A stretch of DNA of 64,000 nucleotides, from the NCBI GenBank assembly GCA_028695965.1, contig JAQVHZ010000007.1:1-64000 (forward strand), given 5' to 3'. This DNA comes from Thermoguttaceae bacterium. Its GTDB lineage: Bacteria > Planctomycetota > Planctomycetia > Pirellulales > Thermoguttaceae. The notes under the pieces are model-generated. The model was not told the origin of the DNA. It made no database searches and saw nothing but the letters and a program-made list of their open reading frames with translations. Made by a program: the position numbers and the translations under genes. Positions 29,242 through 40,167 of the stretch are shown here, piece by piece (the first letter of the stretch is position 1; each line of letters opens with the position of its first letter).

Positions 29242-30582
29242 ATGACAACTCGTCGAACGTTTATGAAAGCGTCCGCTTTAGGGTTTGGTTTAGCGGCGTT
29301 GCAGACGCCAAGTTCTCGCGCGCAGATACTTGGCGCAAACGACAAGGCTCGGCTTGCGTTTGTTGGCGTTGCTAATCGCGGCGGTCAACTTCTTAGCTCT
29401 TTTAAGAAGTCGCCCGACGTGAAGGTAGCGGCGTTATGCGATATTGATTCGAGGACTCTTGCGTCGGCGGCAGAACGCTTTGGGGACGGTTCTGAAATTC
29501 AAGTAACGGACTTCCGTCTTTTGTATGACCGCGAGGATATCGACGGTCTTGTTCTTGCGACGCCCGACCACTGGCACGCGTATCAGACGGTTGAAGCGTG
29601 TAAGGCAGGCAAGGACGTCTATTGCGAAAAGCCCCTTTCTACGTCGATTGCAGAAGGTCGGATTATGGTTCAAGCGGCTCGGAAATATAACCGAATTGTC
29701 CAAGTTGGCATTCACCGCCGAAGCGCGCCCCTTTATCATGCTGCGTTTGATTCCGGCTTAGAGAACAAAATTGGTAAAGTAACAGTCGCTCGTACGTCGC
29801 ATTGCTCCAATATGTACCCTGCTGGAATGGGTAAGGCGCAGCCGACGACTCCGCCTGAAGGGCTCGATTGGGAGCTTTGGCTTGGACCGCGCCCCGAGCG
29901 AGAATATCAAGAGAACATCACGCCGTACAAATTTAGGTGGTGGGACGAATACTGCTCTCAAATTGCGAATCAAGGCGTGCATTTCTTCGATCTCATCCGT
30001 TGGGCGCTTAATGAAAAGGCTCCTGCGTCAGTCTGTGCAATGGGCGGGAAGTATGCCGTCGACGACGACCGCACCATACCAGACACGCTCGCCGTTTGTT
30101 TTGAATTTGCGTCGGGCAGACTCGTTACGTTCAATCATTTCGAGTGCAACGGCAATCCGATTATGGCGACGGACGAGAATTACCGCGCTTTGGGTTATGT
30201 TGAATACCGGGGGACGATGGGGACTTGCTATGTGTACGACAATCGTTACATCATCAAGCCGGAGAAACCAGGCCAGTTCCAAACGAAAGAACTGCGCGCG
30301 ACAGAAGAAGTTTATCAGCTTGAAGGGAGCGCGCAGCAAAACTTAGACGTTACGGCGCTTCACGCGCAGAATTTTATCGACTGCATGCGTAGCCGCGAGC
30401 TTCCGAACACCGACGTCGAAGAAGCGCATTTGAGCACGGCGATGAGTCATCTTGCAAATATCTCGCTCAAGACGCGTCTGCGGCTCGATTGGGACGCCGA
30501 AAACGAACGTATCACGAACAGCGAGGAGGCTAACGAACTTCTTGGCGTTTCTTACCGCGATCCGTGGAAGTTGACTCTATAA
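29242..30582 (+). CDS. Gfo/Idh/MocA-family oxidoreductase with Tat-type signal
   Basis: MTTRRTFMKASALGFGLAALQTPSS; DIDGLVLATPDHWHAYQTVEACKAGKDVYCEKPLS. Confidence 0.94.
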   Translation: MTTRRTFMKASALGFGLAALQTPSSRAQILGANDKARLAFVGVANRGGQLLSSFKKSPDVKVAALCDIDSRTLASAAERFGDGSEIQVTDFRLLYDREDIDGLVLATPDHWHAYQTVEACKAGKDVYCEKPLSTSIAEGRIMVQAARKYNRIVQVGIHRRSAPLYHAAFDSGLENKIGKVTVARTSHCSNMYPAGMGKAQPTTPPEGLDWELWLGPRPEREYQENITPYKFRWWDEYCSQIANQGVHFFDLIRWALNEKAPASVCAMGGKYAVDDDRTIPDTLAVCFEFASGRLVTFNHFECNGNPIMATDENYRALGYVEYRGTMGTCYVYDNRYIIKPEKPGQFQTKELRATEEVYQLEGSAQQNLDVTALHAQNFIDCMRSRELPNTDVEEAHLSTAMSHLANISLKTRLRLDWDAENERITNSEEANELLGVSYRDPWKLTL

Positions 30583-30640
30583 AGAGTTTTAGCGCTTGCA
30601 GCTATTGAGACGCGCCTTGCAATTTTGCAAGCAAGAACAC

Positions 30641-30695
30641 AACAGCGCCGGGGACAGTATTGGAGAGAACCATTAGTACTGTCCCCGGCGCTGTT
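30641..30695. terminator. Bidirectional 19-bp perfect inverted repeat between convergent genes
   Basis: aacagcgccggggacagta (30641-30659) / tactgtccccggcgctgtt (30677-30695). Confidence 0.85.
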
Positions 30696-30720
30696 ATTAT
30701 CTCAACGGAGGAACGAACGT

Positions 30721-32007
30721 TCAGACGAATTTCAGCAAGGCATAGCGTTTTTTGCCGCTTCTTAGAACGACGACTGTTTCGCTGGCAAGAGACGCAGAGG
30801 TTAGCGTGGCGTTGACGTCGGTAACTTGACGGTTGTTGACGTACGCGCCGCCTTGTTGAATAGAGCGTCGCGCGTCGCTCTTCGTCTTTGCAAGTCCGGA
30901 GAGAACAAACGCGTCAATGAGGCTGACTTCGCCATGATCGAGCTGTTCGCGGGTCATTTCATGGCTTGGCACGTCTGCAAAGACCGAATTCAACTCGGCG
31001 TCGGTTAAGCGCTCAATTTCGGCGCCAAAGAAGATAGCCGTCGCTTGCTCTGCAGCGGCTAACCCTTTTTCGCCGTGCGCAAGGAGAGTGAGTTCCTTGG
31101 CGACTTGCTTTTGTAAAATACGTTGTCCAAGATTCGCTTGGTGTTGTTCGATGAGTTCGGTCGCTTCTTCTTGCATAAGATCGGTGAAGAATCGGAACGC
31201 ATTTTCAATATCATTGTCGTCGACATTGACCCAGTACTGATAGAAGTGGTAAGGGCTGGTTCTTTCAGGATCGAGCCAAAGAGCGCCAGATTCCGACTTG
31301 CCCATCTTGTTGCCGTCGCTCTTAAGGAGCAGCTTGCTAGTGAGTCCGTAGAGCTGCACGCTGTCCATGCGGCGCGCTAAGTCAATACCTGCGGTAATGT
31401 TGCCCCATTGATCGCTTCCGCCTGCTTGGACTTCGCAGCCGTAAGTGCGATAGAGGTGAACGAAGTCGTAAGATTGCAGGAGCATATAACTGAATTCGGT
31501 ATAGCTCAACCCATTATCCGACTCGAGTCTGCTCTTGACGGAGTCTTTTGCCATCATAACATTGACGGGAAACATCTTGCCAATGACGCGCAGGAATTCG
31601 AGATAAGAGAAATCTTTCATCCAGTCGTAATTGTTGACCAGCAGAGCGCTGTTCTCAGATTCTTCGAATTCAACGAAATGGGAAAGCTGATTCTTAATGC
31701 ATTCGGCATTGTGCTGCACTTGTTCGAGCGTTTGCAATTTGCGTTCGTCGCTTTTCCCGCTTGGGTCGCCAATCATCCCGGTGGCGCCGCCGACAAGAGC
31801 AATGGGGCGGTGTCCCGCCTTTTGAAAACGACGGAGGTTCATAATAGCGACAAGGTGCCCGACATGAAGGGAGTCAGCGGTTGGGTCGAAGCCGGTATAG
31901 ACCGTTCGAGGCTTTTCCATAAGGAATTCGCCGAGCTTTTCATCGGTTACTTGGTTTAGAAGGCCACGCCAGGTCATTTCCTTGATGACGTCTACAGTAA
32001 CGCTCAT
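30721..32007 (-). CDS. tyrS: Tyrosyl-tRNA synthetase
   Basis: YTGFDPTADSLHVGHLVAIMNLRRFQ, KMGKSESGALW (KMSKS-like), C-terminal S4 domain. Confidence 0.96.
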   Translation of the reverse strand: MSVTVDVIKEMTWRGLLNQVTDEKLGEFLMEKPRTVYTGFDPTADSLHVGHLVAIMNLRRFQKAGHRPIALVGGATGMIGDPSGKSDERKLQTLEQVQHNAECIKNQLSHFVEFEESENSALLVNNYDWMKDFSYLEFLRVIGKMFPVNVMMAKDSVKSRLESDNGLSYTEFSYMLLQSYDFVHLYRTYGCEVQAGGSDQWGNITAGIDLARRMDSVQLYGLTSKLLLKSDGNKMGKSESGALWLDPERTSPYHFYQYWVNVDDNDIENAFRFFTDLMQEEATELIEQHQANLGQRILQKQVAKELTLLAHGEKGLAAAEQATAIFFGAEIERLTDAELNSVFADVPSHEMTREQLDHGEVSLIDAFVLSGLAKTKSDARRSIQQGGAYVNNRQVTDVNATLTSASLASETVVVLRSGKKRYALLKFV

Positions 32008-32554
32008 TATTTTGCCTTAGTGTTATTTTGCTTCAGTAGTTCTGCTAAGTCTAGTTGTAATACAACGTCGCCATACCCTGATTGTTGGCGTAACGGTCTT
32101 CATATTCTATCGTGTTTGTGAAATTTGTAAAATAGAGCCAAGATTGATTTTTGCACAAACAAAAAGGCGTCGACGTCTAAGAAACGTCAACGCCTTAATT
32201 TAGCATTGGAGACGTCTTTCATGCGTTAGAACGTCACAGGCGCAACGCCTCCGCTCTGTCTTATCGGCTACAACCGGCTTCGCCGACTGTTTTGAAGACG
32301 GAATCCTCGTATTTCCAACGGAGAAAGCCTTTGCAAAATGACCGCGCTCTTTTAAATATTGCTATGTCGAATTGGCGCCGTTTATGCGATTTGAAAGAAG
32401 GAGATGTAGAGGTTGACGTATCGCTCGAACTTGCGACGCCTTTTTAGGGCTTAAATCGGCGCTATAATGGAGCGAATCGTTTGGCGCTAGAGCGCGTGTG
32501 AACACATGAGCGCGACGTCGGCGGACGTTACGTTTAGATTGAGACGGTGTAACT

Positions 32555-33652
32555 ATGGGATGGCAATATAGCGAGAAGACAAAACAATTGTTCATGGACG
32601 CAGTTCAGGGCAAGACAGGAACCCACGTTGGCGAAGTCGAGAATGCCGACGGCGTAGGCGAACATGGTTCGGTCGCCTGCGGGGACGCGTTGAAATTCAC
32701 GTTTCGCGTTGAGCGCGATCCCGTTGATCCCTTGAAAGATAAGATTGTCGAAGCGAAATTTTTGACCTTTGGCTGCACGTCTGCTATTGCGGCGTCCGAA
32801 GCGCTTTGCCGCATTATAGAAGAACGCGGTTGTTCCCCAATTGAAGCGTTGTCGATTACGAATCAAGACGTTGTTGAATACCTTGAAGGCCTTCCGACAC
32901 AAAAGATTCACTGCTCAGTTATGGGCGCTGAAGCGCTTGAGGCAGCGGTGTTCGATTGGGCGTCGAAGCGCGGCGTCGATATGGAAGCTCTTGGGATCAA
33001 GCGTTCAGATAACGGCGAGGAGGAAGGGCGCTTAGTTTGTAAATGCTTTGGAATCACAGAGCCCTATTTGCGTCGAAAGATTCGGGAACTGAGTTTGAAG
33101 ACAGTCGACGAGGTAACTGGCGCGATTAAAGCTGGCGGCGCTTGCGGAACTTGTCGTGGAGAAATTCAGGACGTCATTAACGAAGTGTGGTCGGCTAGTC
33201 CGTTCAGTTTGGACGCGGACGAAATTTCTGCGACTGAGCCGAATTCTTGTAGCAGGAAGCAGCCCGTCGATTCAGAAATGCTTAAAAGCGAACTCGCAAC
33301 GACTGGATTTGCACCCCTTGCGACCGTTTCGACGGCCAAAGACGGGACGGTAGTTCAGGATCCAACGTTTATAGCTGCGACGTCGGCGACTGTTTCCCCC
33401 GGTGAGTTTGCTAAAGCGTCTGCTTATCAAAAAGCGAAGTTGATAGAAAAAACAATTGACGCTGAAATACGGCCCGTCCTGAAAAGAGACGGCGGCGATT
33501 TGGAGATTGTCGACGTTAAAGAGAATCTTGTTTATGTTCAACTCGTTGGCGCCTGCGACGGCTGCGAGAGCGCAACCCAGACGTTGGAACTTTTGGTGGA
33601 AGCCGTTCTGCAAGATCGATTAGATCCGTCGATCAAGGTTATTCAACTTTAA
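32555..33652 (+). CDS. nifU: Three-domain NifU-type Fe-S scaffold protein
   Basis: IscU-like N-terminus (ACGDALKF, FGCTSAIA, IHCSVMGAEAL), central [2Fe-2S] CKCFGI...GACGTCRGEI, C-terminal NifU domain DGGDLEIVDV...GACDGCESATQTL. Confidence 0.95.
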   Translation: MGWQYSEKTKQLFMDAVQGKTGTHVGEVENADGVGEHGSVACGDALKFTFRVERDPVDPLKDKIVEAKFLTFGCTSAIAASEALCRIIEERGCSPIEALSITNQDVVEYLEGLPTQKIHCSVMGAEALEAAVFDWASKRGVDMEALGIKRSDNGEEEGRLVCKCFGITEPYLRRKIRELSLKTVDEVTGAIKAGGACGTCRGEIQDVINEVWSASPFSLDADEISATEPNSCSRKQPVDSEMLKSELATTGFAPLATVSTAKDGTVVQDPTFIAATSATVSPGEFAKASAYQKAKLIEKTIDAEIRPVLKRDGGDLEIVDVKENLVYVQLVGACDGCESATQTLELLVEAVLQDRLDPSIKVIQL

Positions 33653-33680
33653 TTCAAGATAGATTAACGCTTAAGACACA

Positions 33681-33726
33681 ATAGCCGCCGTTGCAGCTCT
33701 CACGCGCGCAACGGCGGCTATTTTTT
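33681..33726. terminator. Stem-loop terminator between convergent genes
   Basis: atagccgccgttgc...gcaacggcggctat then ttttt. Confidence 0.8.
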
Positions 33727-33759
33727 CAGATCGACGAATCTGTTACGCTTCTAGGCGTC

Positions 33760-35070
33760 TCAAACTTCCCAGCCAGCGCGAGCTTCTTGCTTGAGAATCT
33801 TCGCGGCGGCGGCGCAGTTGGTAACAGCCATCTTTTTGGCGTCGTATTCCAATTTCTTTCCGCAACGATAAGCGACAGGACCGAGCAGGATCGTTTCAGC
33901 TACACGCCCAGAGTACCCGAAATTGCAGGTGGTATCGGTCGTGCCTTCTTTGATTGCGTTGAGCCATTCGCGGTGGTGTCCGACGGAGGCAGGAATAGTT
34001 TGCGGAGGCGCTTCGAACGTCTTGTTCTTGTCGTTCAAGATAAGGCGATGAGCGGTATAGTTCGAGAAAATAGCGCCTTCCTCCCCAATGAAGAGGACTC
34101 CATTTCCTTCTTCGACTCCGTATTTTTTGAGCGATTCCGGACGCGCGACGCCGTCGCTCCACGAGACGGCGAGTTCTTTGGTCGTCCCCTTGACGCCTGG
34201 GAAGACGTATTCGACATGCAAGTCGCGCCCGGCGTAGTCTTCGTCGGCCGGCTTTGGAGCAGACGCTTCAATCGTCTTCGGATACTTCAGGCCAAGCGCC
34301 CAGAAAGGAAGATCCATAAAGTGACAGCCCATATCGCCCATACCGCCGTTGCCGAAGTCCCAGAAGGAACGCCAGTTTCCGTTGAAGTAGCAGGGTTGAT
34401 AGGGGCGTTCAGGAGCGGGACCGAGCCAGAGATCCCAATCGAGATTTTCTGGAACTTTGACGTCGTCGTTAGTACGCGGCGAGCCGCCCCAGACAACGCC
34501 GCACCAGACGTCGATGCGGCTGATCTTGCCAATAGCGCCGGAGCGAACAAGCTCGACGACGCGGCGATAGTTATCGCCCTCGTGAATCTGCGTGCCCATT
34601 TGCGAAGCAAGATTCTTTTCTTTAGCGTACTTTTGCATCATACGAATCTGATAGACGTCGTGAGCAAGCGGCTTTTCGACATAAGGCGAGATCCCGAGCT
34701 TCATCGCTTCGATAGCGGCAAGCGCGTGCGTATGGTCGGGAGTTGTGATGACGACGGCGTCGATCTTTGAACCCATCTCGGCATACATATCGCGGAAATC
34801 AACGTAGAGCTTGGCGTCAGGCATTTCCGCGCCAAACCTTTCAAGGAGGCCTTTGTCGACGTCGCAAATAGCAACGCGGTTTTCCGTGCTACAAGCGCCG
34901 CGGTGATAATCGCCTTGCATTCCTCCAAGGCCAACGTGCGCAAGATTGAGTTTTTCGTTAATGTTTAGTTCGCGGCAGAGCCCGGGACAGGGGAACGTGG
35001 AAGCGAGGGCAAGCCCCGCTGCCGAGAGAGCAGCTCGTTTCATAAAGGAACGACGATTCATTTGGGTCAT
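33760..35070 (-). CDS. Gfo/Idh/MocA-family oxidoreductase with Tat-type signal
   Basis: MTQMNRRSFMKRAALSAAGLALASTFPCPG; KIDAVVITTPDHTHALAAIEAMKLGISPYVEKPLAHD. Confidence 0.94.
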   Translation of the reverse strand: MTQMNRRSFMKRAALSAAGLALASTFPCPGLCRELNINEKLNLAHVGLGGMQGDYHRGACSTENRVAICDVDKGLLERFGAEMPDAKLYVDFRDMYAEMGSKIDAVVITTPDHTHALAAIEAMKLGISPYVEKPLAHDVYQIRMMQKYAKEKNLASQMGTQIHEGDNYRRVVELVRSGAIGKISRIDVWCGVVWGGSPRTNDDVKVPENLDWDLWLGPAPERPYQPCYFNGNWRSFWDFGNGGMGDMGCHFMDLPFWALGLKYPKTIEASAPKPADEDYAGRDLHVEYVFPGVKGTTKELAVSWSDGVARPESLKKYGVEEGNGVLFIGEEGAIFSNYTAHRLILNDKNKTFEAPPQTIPASVGHHREWLNAIKEGTTDTTCNFGYSGRVAETILLGPVAYRCGKKLEYDAKKMAVTNCAAAAKILKQEARAGWEV

Positions 35071-35190
35071 TAAATTTGCTCCGTAATATTGTGTTAAAGC
35101 GCGGATTTGCGCCAATACTTTGGAAGTCTCAAAAAACGCCTGCGCCAAACTGAAATTGACGCAGGCGCGAACAGATAGAGGAAGTTAAGT

Positions 35191-36216
35191 TCAGATCATC
35201 ACTTGCGCGCGGAGATTGCAGGAATCGATCTCCTTGTGGCAGAGGACAAGAGCGTCGCGAGCCAGGACGCCGTCAAGCATAGCGGACGGCTTGCCTTCGA
35301 GGAAGCAGTTCCTTGCTTCGGTCAGTTCGTTGACAAACGGGGTGATATCGTCGCCAGCGGGGAATTCAGGCTTTTCAATCGTTCCGTCTTCGTGGAGAAC
35401 AGTAACAGGAACGTTATTGAAGCAATCAGTGAAGACGGTCGCCTTTTCAAAGTGAACTTCGTAGGCAAAGGTGAAAGGACGCGCTTGCTGCATGATGCAT
35501 CCGCTCGTTGCCGTAACGACGAGGTCGCTGTCATTATAGACGAAGTGCGTGTTGAAATACTCGGGGACGTCGCCGCGGAGCCTTCCAAGCGTGCGCACCG
35601 CTTTCGGCATACCGAACATCATTCGGATAAAGTGAGCGTCATGAACATGGAGATCAAGCATAGGACCGCCGGAACCAGCCATACTGTAGAAATTCTTCAA
35701 CCAAGTCGGATCGGAGATGACGCGCGTGAAATTTCCGCCCAGGCACTTGCCGAATTTACCCGACTGCTGCGTTTGGTAGATATAGTTGAACGCGTCAAAG
35801 AACGGAAGGACATGTCCAATCATGAGCATTTTTCCGTTCTTTTGAGCGGCGTCAACCATCGCGGCGCCCTCTTCTGCAATAAGCGAGATCGGTTTTTCAC
35901 AGAAGACGTTTTTACCAGCGTTGAGCGCGGCGATCGTGCTGGCGGCGTGCGCGGCGGGGGGCAAGCAGATATCGACGACGTCGACGTCGGGGTCGGCGAG
36001 CAGATCTTCGAGCTTTTCGTAAGTCTTGACGCCAGTCAAATCCATTTGCGTACCTTGGGGGCCGAAATTGCCCTTGATTTTCGTCCAGTCGCCGGTAAGA
36101 CGCTCCTTAAAGAACGACTCGCAAAGCGCGACCACCTTGACGTTTTCAATGCGTTGATAGGCAAGATAGTGAATCATGCCCATAAAACCGACTCCAACGA
36201 TACCGACTTTCAGCAT
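35191..36216 (-). CDS. Gfo/Idh/MocA-family oxidoreductase (cytosolic)
   Basis: MLKVGIVGVGFMGMIHYLAYQ; DVDVVDICLPPAAHAASTIAALNAGKNVFCEKPI. Confidence 0.94.
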   Translation of the reverse strand: MLKVGIVGVGFMGMIHYLAYQRIENVKVVALCESFFKERLTGDWTKIKGNFGPQGTQMDLTGVKTYEKLEDLLADPDVDVVDICLPPAAHAASTIAALNAGKNVFCEKPISLIAEEGAAMVDAAQKNGKMLMIGHVLPFFDAFNYIYQTQQSGKFGKCLGGNFTRVISDPTWLKNFYSMAGSGGPMLDLHVHDAHFIRMMFGMPKAVRTLGRLRGDVPEYFNTHFVYNDSDLVVTATSGCIMQQARPFTFAYEVHFEKATVFTDCFNNVPVTVLHEDGTIEKPEFPAGDDITPFVNELTEARNCFLEGKPSAMLDGVLARDALVLCHKEIDSCNLRAQVMI

Positions 36217-36560
36217 GGGTAAACTCCTTTGTTTAGTAATAAATTCATAAAACGGCTTACTGGACCGCTTAAATTAGTCTTTATTTGACGAGCAGGACGC
36301 GTGTGGGATCCTGGCAACGTACAGTTTACGCTTTTTAAGCGTTGATATAAAGCTCTTTTCCCCTTTTTTTTTGAAAATTTAACTTTGACTTTTTTGAAAG
36401 TCTTTTTGTAGCAACTTTAACGAATATAACAGCCTCTTTGTGTAAAATTGGTCTAGCACATTCTATTTTATTTTTATATCATTAGTTGAGAAGCGCCCTA
36501 TTTCCTTGGCGAAACGATTATAGATTGTCACACAATGGACAAATTTAAGAGAGTTTGAAG

Positions 36561-38594
36561 ATGGCTCGAAACAATAAACTAAATAAATTACGCCTGTGTA
36601 TTGTCGTAGCTGGATTAGCGGTATTATCCGTCTCGCTCGGGGCGTCGAACGCGTTTGCCGACGATAATCCGATTAGTTCCGCCGTTCAGATCCAGAGCGC
36701 GTCGGGGCTCGCCGACTCCATCGAACAGACGGCAGGCGAAGTTCCGGTTGCGTCTGAAACTGGGACAAAAATGGGCAGGGCGAAACAAACGGAGGCGACG
36801 AGGGGCGGAAAGATTGTCGACGAATTGGAAAAGCTTCCCGATCTGAACGTTCGCGCCGACGACGCAGTTGAGGAGCATAAACCGCATGGCGCCTCTCTAG
36901 CCGGCGTTCAACCAGGCGTGACGAAATATTCTGACCTTCGCAAGACTCCAACCTTCGCAAATCCCGTCGAGGAAGAAACGGTTGATGGTTTTCAAGTCGC
37001 TATCTATCAAGATCCCACGTTGCCTGACACGACGATCCAAATTGTTGGTAAAGACGATCTTGTAGAAGCGATTATGATTAATTTGCCGGAAGCTCGCTCA
37101 GAATCAGACGCTCGAAAAGTTTTTGAAAGCGAAATTAAGGACGTTCGACCCATCTGGACCCCCGACGAACTTGGTAATTTCCGTGAAGTTTTTCCAGAAA
37201 AAGGCGTCGCTTTTGTTCTTGAACCTGGCGACACGCCCGGTCTTCCGAGTAACCGCGTTATTCAGATTGTAGCGGAAACAGTAAAGGGCGAATACTTTAT
37301 TATGCGCGCTGAGCAAGACTTACACGTTTCCTACACTTATGCTCGCGACGATGCGGAACATGCGTTGCTTCACGACGCCAACGCGCCCGGCGCCTATTGG
37401 ATTTTAGCGCAAACCCACCTAGCGGTCGGCGATATAACGAATGCGCGTAAGCATATTTACAGAGCGATCAAGTTGAACGACTCGCTCCCGCAATTCCATT
37501 TGACCTACATTGACACGCTCATCCACGCAGGCGAAGTTGAATCGGCGCTTCGTTATATGGACGCTGTCCGCGATTCTTTTGTCGAACATCCGCTCTTTCA
37601 AATCGAAGGTCTGGTTTTAGACTCTTTTATGCGCAACGAACAAGCGGAACCTGATTATGACGGCGCGATCACGCAAGGTCAACGCGCGTTGAAGCTTTTG
37701 GTAACGCTCTACGAATCGAATCTCACGCCGGAAGTGATTTGGAGCGCCAAAAAGCTGGAAAAACGCGCCAACCTTTCTATTGCGCTTGCTGTTGCTCGCA
37801 AAGCATGGAAGAATGCTGGCGATCAAGAAAAAGCGTTTGAATGGCTCGACGCCGCTACTGCTGTTGCGGCTGAACTCGACAAGATGATGAGTGAAGATTC
37901 TCAACTTCCTACGGCTCAGATCGAGGTTTTACAAGCTGGACTTGACGTCTGCTTGGAAATGCCTGACGCAAAAGAAGTTGACGCGTACACGCAGCGTATG
38001 ATTGCGGCTGCGGATATCTATCTGAAGAAGGCAAAGGACGAAGTATCCGCCGCTACGGTCCGCTGGCGCGCTGGTAAAGCGCTCACGAACGGAGCTCGTA
38101 TTTACGAAGCTCGCGGCGATTCCAACAAGGCGGCGTCGGTCGGTGAAAAAGCGCTTGGTTACTTGTCGATAGTTACTCAGTATCGTCCGCCGATCGATCG
38201 CATTCCCACCGCTTTGGCTCAGCTTGAACTTGGTCGGGTTTACGCCGCCGGATTGGACGACTTCGATAAAGCAGCGGCCTACTTCGATAAGGCCGCCGAG
38301 TTATTTGAGCAGATTCAAGACGTCGTTCGCCCTCGCGACGCCGCTTTGGTCGGAACGCCTCTTGCCGCCGCCGCTACCGATTGTTGGAAGCTTGGCAAGA
38401 AGGAAGAGAGCGTCGATATGCTCGAGAGCGCCGTTACATTCCTGGAAATAGCGTATGACGGCGGATTCGCTGACGACGGCGATTTGTGGAAGCTTTATAC
38501 GAACTTGTCGACGATGTGCCGCGGAGTAAAGGATTCCGCTAACGCCGATAAGTATAAGAAATTGGCCGATCAGTTTGCGCCTGCTGAAAAGTAA
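36561..38594 (+). CDS. Secreted TPR-repeat protein
   Basis: Signal sequence (LCIVVAGLAVLSVSLGASNAFA); TPR-like helices. Confidence 0.75.
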   Translation: MARNNKLNKLRLCIVVAGLAVLSVSLGASNAFADDNPISSAVQIQSASGLADSIEQTAGEVPVASETGTKMGRAKQTEATRGGKIVDELEKLPDLNVRADDAVEEHKPHGASLAGVQPGVTKYSDLRKTPTFANPVEEETVDGFQVAIYQDPTLPDTTIQIVGKDDLVEAIMINLPEARSESDARKVFESEIKDVRPIWTPDELGNFREVFPEKGVAFVLEPGDTPGLPSNRVIQIVAETVKGEYFIMRAEQDLHVSYTYARDDAEHALLHDANAPGAYWILAQTHLAVGDITNARKHIYRAIKLNDSLPQFHLTYIDTLIHAGEVESALRYMDAVRDSFVEHPLFQIEGLVLDSFMRNEQAEPDYDGAITQGQRALKLLVTLYESNLTPEVIWSAKKLEKRANLSIALAVARKAWKNAGDQEKAFEWLDAATAVAAELDKMMSEDSQLPTAQIEVLQAGLDVCLEMPDAKEVDAYTQRMIAAADIYLKKAKDEVSAATVRWRAGKALTNGARIYEARGDSNKAASVGEKALGYLSIVTQYRPPIDRIPTALAQLELGRVYAAGLDDFDKAAAYFDKAAELFEQIQDVVRPRDAALVGTPLAAAATDCWKLGKKEESVDMLESAVTFLEIAYDGGFADDGDLWKLYTNLSTMCRGVKDSANADKYKKLADQFAPAEK

Positions 38595-38625
38595 GTTAAG
38601 CTCGATTAGGATTTGACGATAGTTG

Positions 38626-38669
38626 ACAATAGCCGCGTTTCGATTACAGAATCGGGACGCGGCTATTGT
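38626..38669 (+). terminator. Stem-loop after TPR gene
   Basis: acaatagccgcgt...acgcggctattgt. Confidence 0.65.
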
Positions 38670-38887
38670 ATGTAATTGCAATGGCTGACGTCTCTGGCTT
38701 GACTTTCAGTATAGATGAGATGAAACTCGTCGTCTTGTTAGTTTTATAAAGTTTTCTAATAACTATTATTGTTGACGTAATACCTGCCAACAATACTATT
38801 GACGATTCTATTATTGAAAATACAATACACGGGTATTAATGACGCGAAAAGCATTTGCGTCGATATGTTCAATTAAGGAGCAAGAAG

Positions 38888-39922
38888 ATGTCGTTGCAAA
38901 TACCGCCTGGCTATGTTGCCAAACTCGTGCCCGAGATGATGGAGCAGGCGATTTTCAATATTAAAGGCGATTTCCAAGAATGTTTTTCTCGCGACTTGAA
39001 TCTTCGTCGTGTGACGGCGCCTCTTTTTGTGCAATGCGGAACGGGTATCAACGACGATCTTAATGGAATCGAAAGACCAGTAAAATTCCCGATTAAAGCG
39101 ATGGACGACATTCATGCAGAAGTTGTTCATTCTCTCGCGAAATGGAAGCGTATGAAGTTGGCGCAGTATCGGATTCCGCCCGGCTATGGCATTTATACCG
39201 ACATGAACGCGATTCGAGCGGACGAAGAGCTCGACAACATCCACTCAATATATGTCGACCAATGGGACTGGGAACGTACGATCGAAGCAAAAGACCGCGC
39301 GCTTGATTACCTTTGTGACGTCGTCGAAGATATTTATGAAAGCCTCAAAGAAGTTGAACATCACGTCTACGACGATTTCCCGCATATTCATCCAATTCTT
39401 CCAGAAACGATAACTTTTGTCCAAGCGGAAGATTTGCTCGGCGAATATCCGAATCTCACGCCTAAGGAACGCGAATCCGAATTCGTTCGCCGGTTTGGAG
39501 CCGTTTTTATTATCGGTATTGGACACAAACTCTCGAACGGGGAACGCCACGATGGCCGCGCTCCCGACTACGACGATTGGAGTACGGAAACCGACCCAGG
39601 TTACTATGGTCTTAATGGCGATATTTTGGTTTGGAACCCCGTCTTAAAAGATTCGTTAGAATTGTCGTCGATGGGGATTCGCGTCGACAAACGCGCGTTG
39701 CTTAAACAACTTCAGATTGAAGGCTGCGAAGACCGGCGCGAGCTGATTTTTCATAAGGCGCTTCTGAACGACGAATTGCCTTTGTCGATTGGAGGAGGAA
39801 TTGGACAGTCTCGACTCTGTATGTTCTTTTTGCGCTGCGCCCACATCGGAGAGGTTCAAGCGTCGATTTGGCCGCAGGAGATGGTCCGCGAATGCGCGGC
39901 TGGAGGCGTCTTCCTTCGTTAG
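38888..39922 (+). CDS. asnA: Aspartate-ammonia ligase (asparagine synthetase A)
   Basis: RDLNLRRVTAPLFVQCGTGINDDLNGIERPVKFPI...IHSIYVDQWDWERTI...LPLSIGGGIGQSRLCMFFL. Confidence 0.95.
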   Translation: MSLQIPPGYVAKLVPEMMEQAIFNIKGDFQECFSRDLNLRRVTAPLFVQCGTGINDDLNGIERPVKFPIKAMDDIHAEVVHSLAKWKRMKLAQYRIPPGYGIYTDMNAIRADEELDNIHSIYVDQWDWERTIEAKDRALDYLCDVVEDIYESLKEVEHHVYDDFPHIHPILPETITFVQAEDLLGEYPNLTPKERESEFVRRFGAVFIIGIGHKLSNGERHDGRAPDYDDWSTETDPGYYGLNGDILVWNPVLKDSLELSSMGIRVDKRALLKQLQIEGCEDRRELIFHKALLNDELPLSIGGGIGQSRLCMFFLRCAHIGEVQASIWPQEMVRECAAGGVFLR

Positions 39923-40122
39923 TCGATTTAATCGACGTTCCTTTAATCTCCAGGCAATTGCGTTGCGAATGTGTTGGAGATTTTTTAGCCGAACGTCAAG
40001 AGGACGAACGCGTAAGAGGCTGTTGTCGGTCTGGCGCCGCTTTTTCGGAGCAAAGATTTTGATAATCGGAACGCTTTTAGTCTCGCAAGTATCGGAAATT
40101 TTGCTCGAACGTTAATGAATAT

Positions 40123-40161
40123 GCTCCTCCTAAAATGTGAAAGAGAGATTTTAGGAGGAGC
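40123..40161. terminator. Stem-loop between convergent genes
   Basis: gctcctcctaaaat...attttaggaggagc. Confidence 0.75.
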
Positions 40162-40167
40162 GTTGTG

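Noticed and set aside
33691-34770. 359-aa plus-strand ORF antisense to the 33760-35070 oxidoreductase
   Set aside because: Same explanation; no recognisable motifs.
35203-36222. 339-aa plus-strand ORF antisense to a Gfo/Idh/MocA gene
   Set aside because: Mirror ORF of a well-supported oxidoreductase; composition not protein-like.
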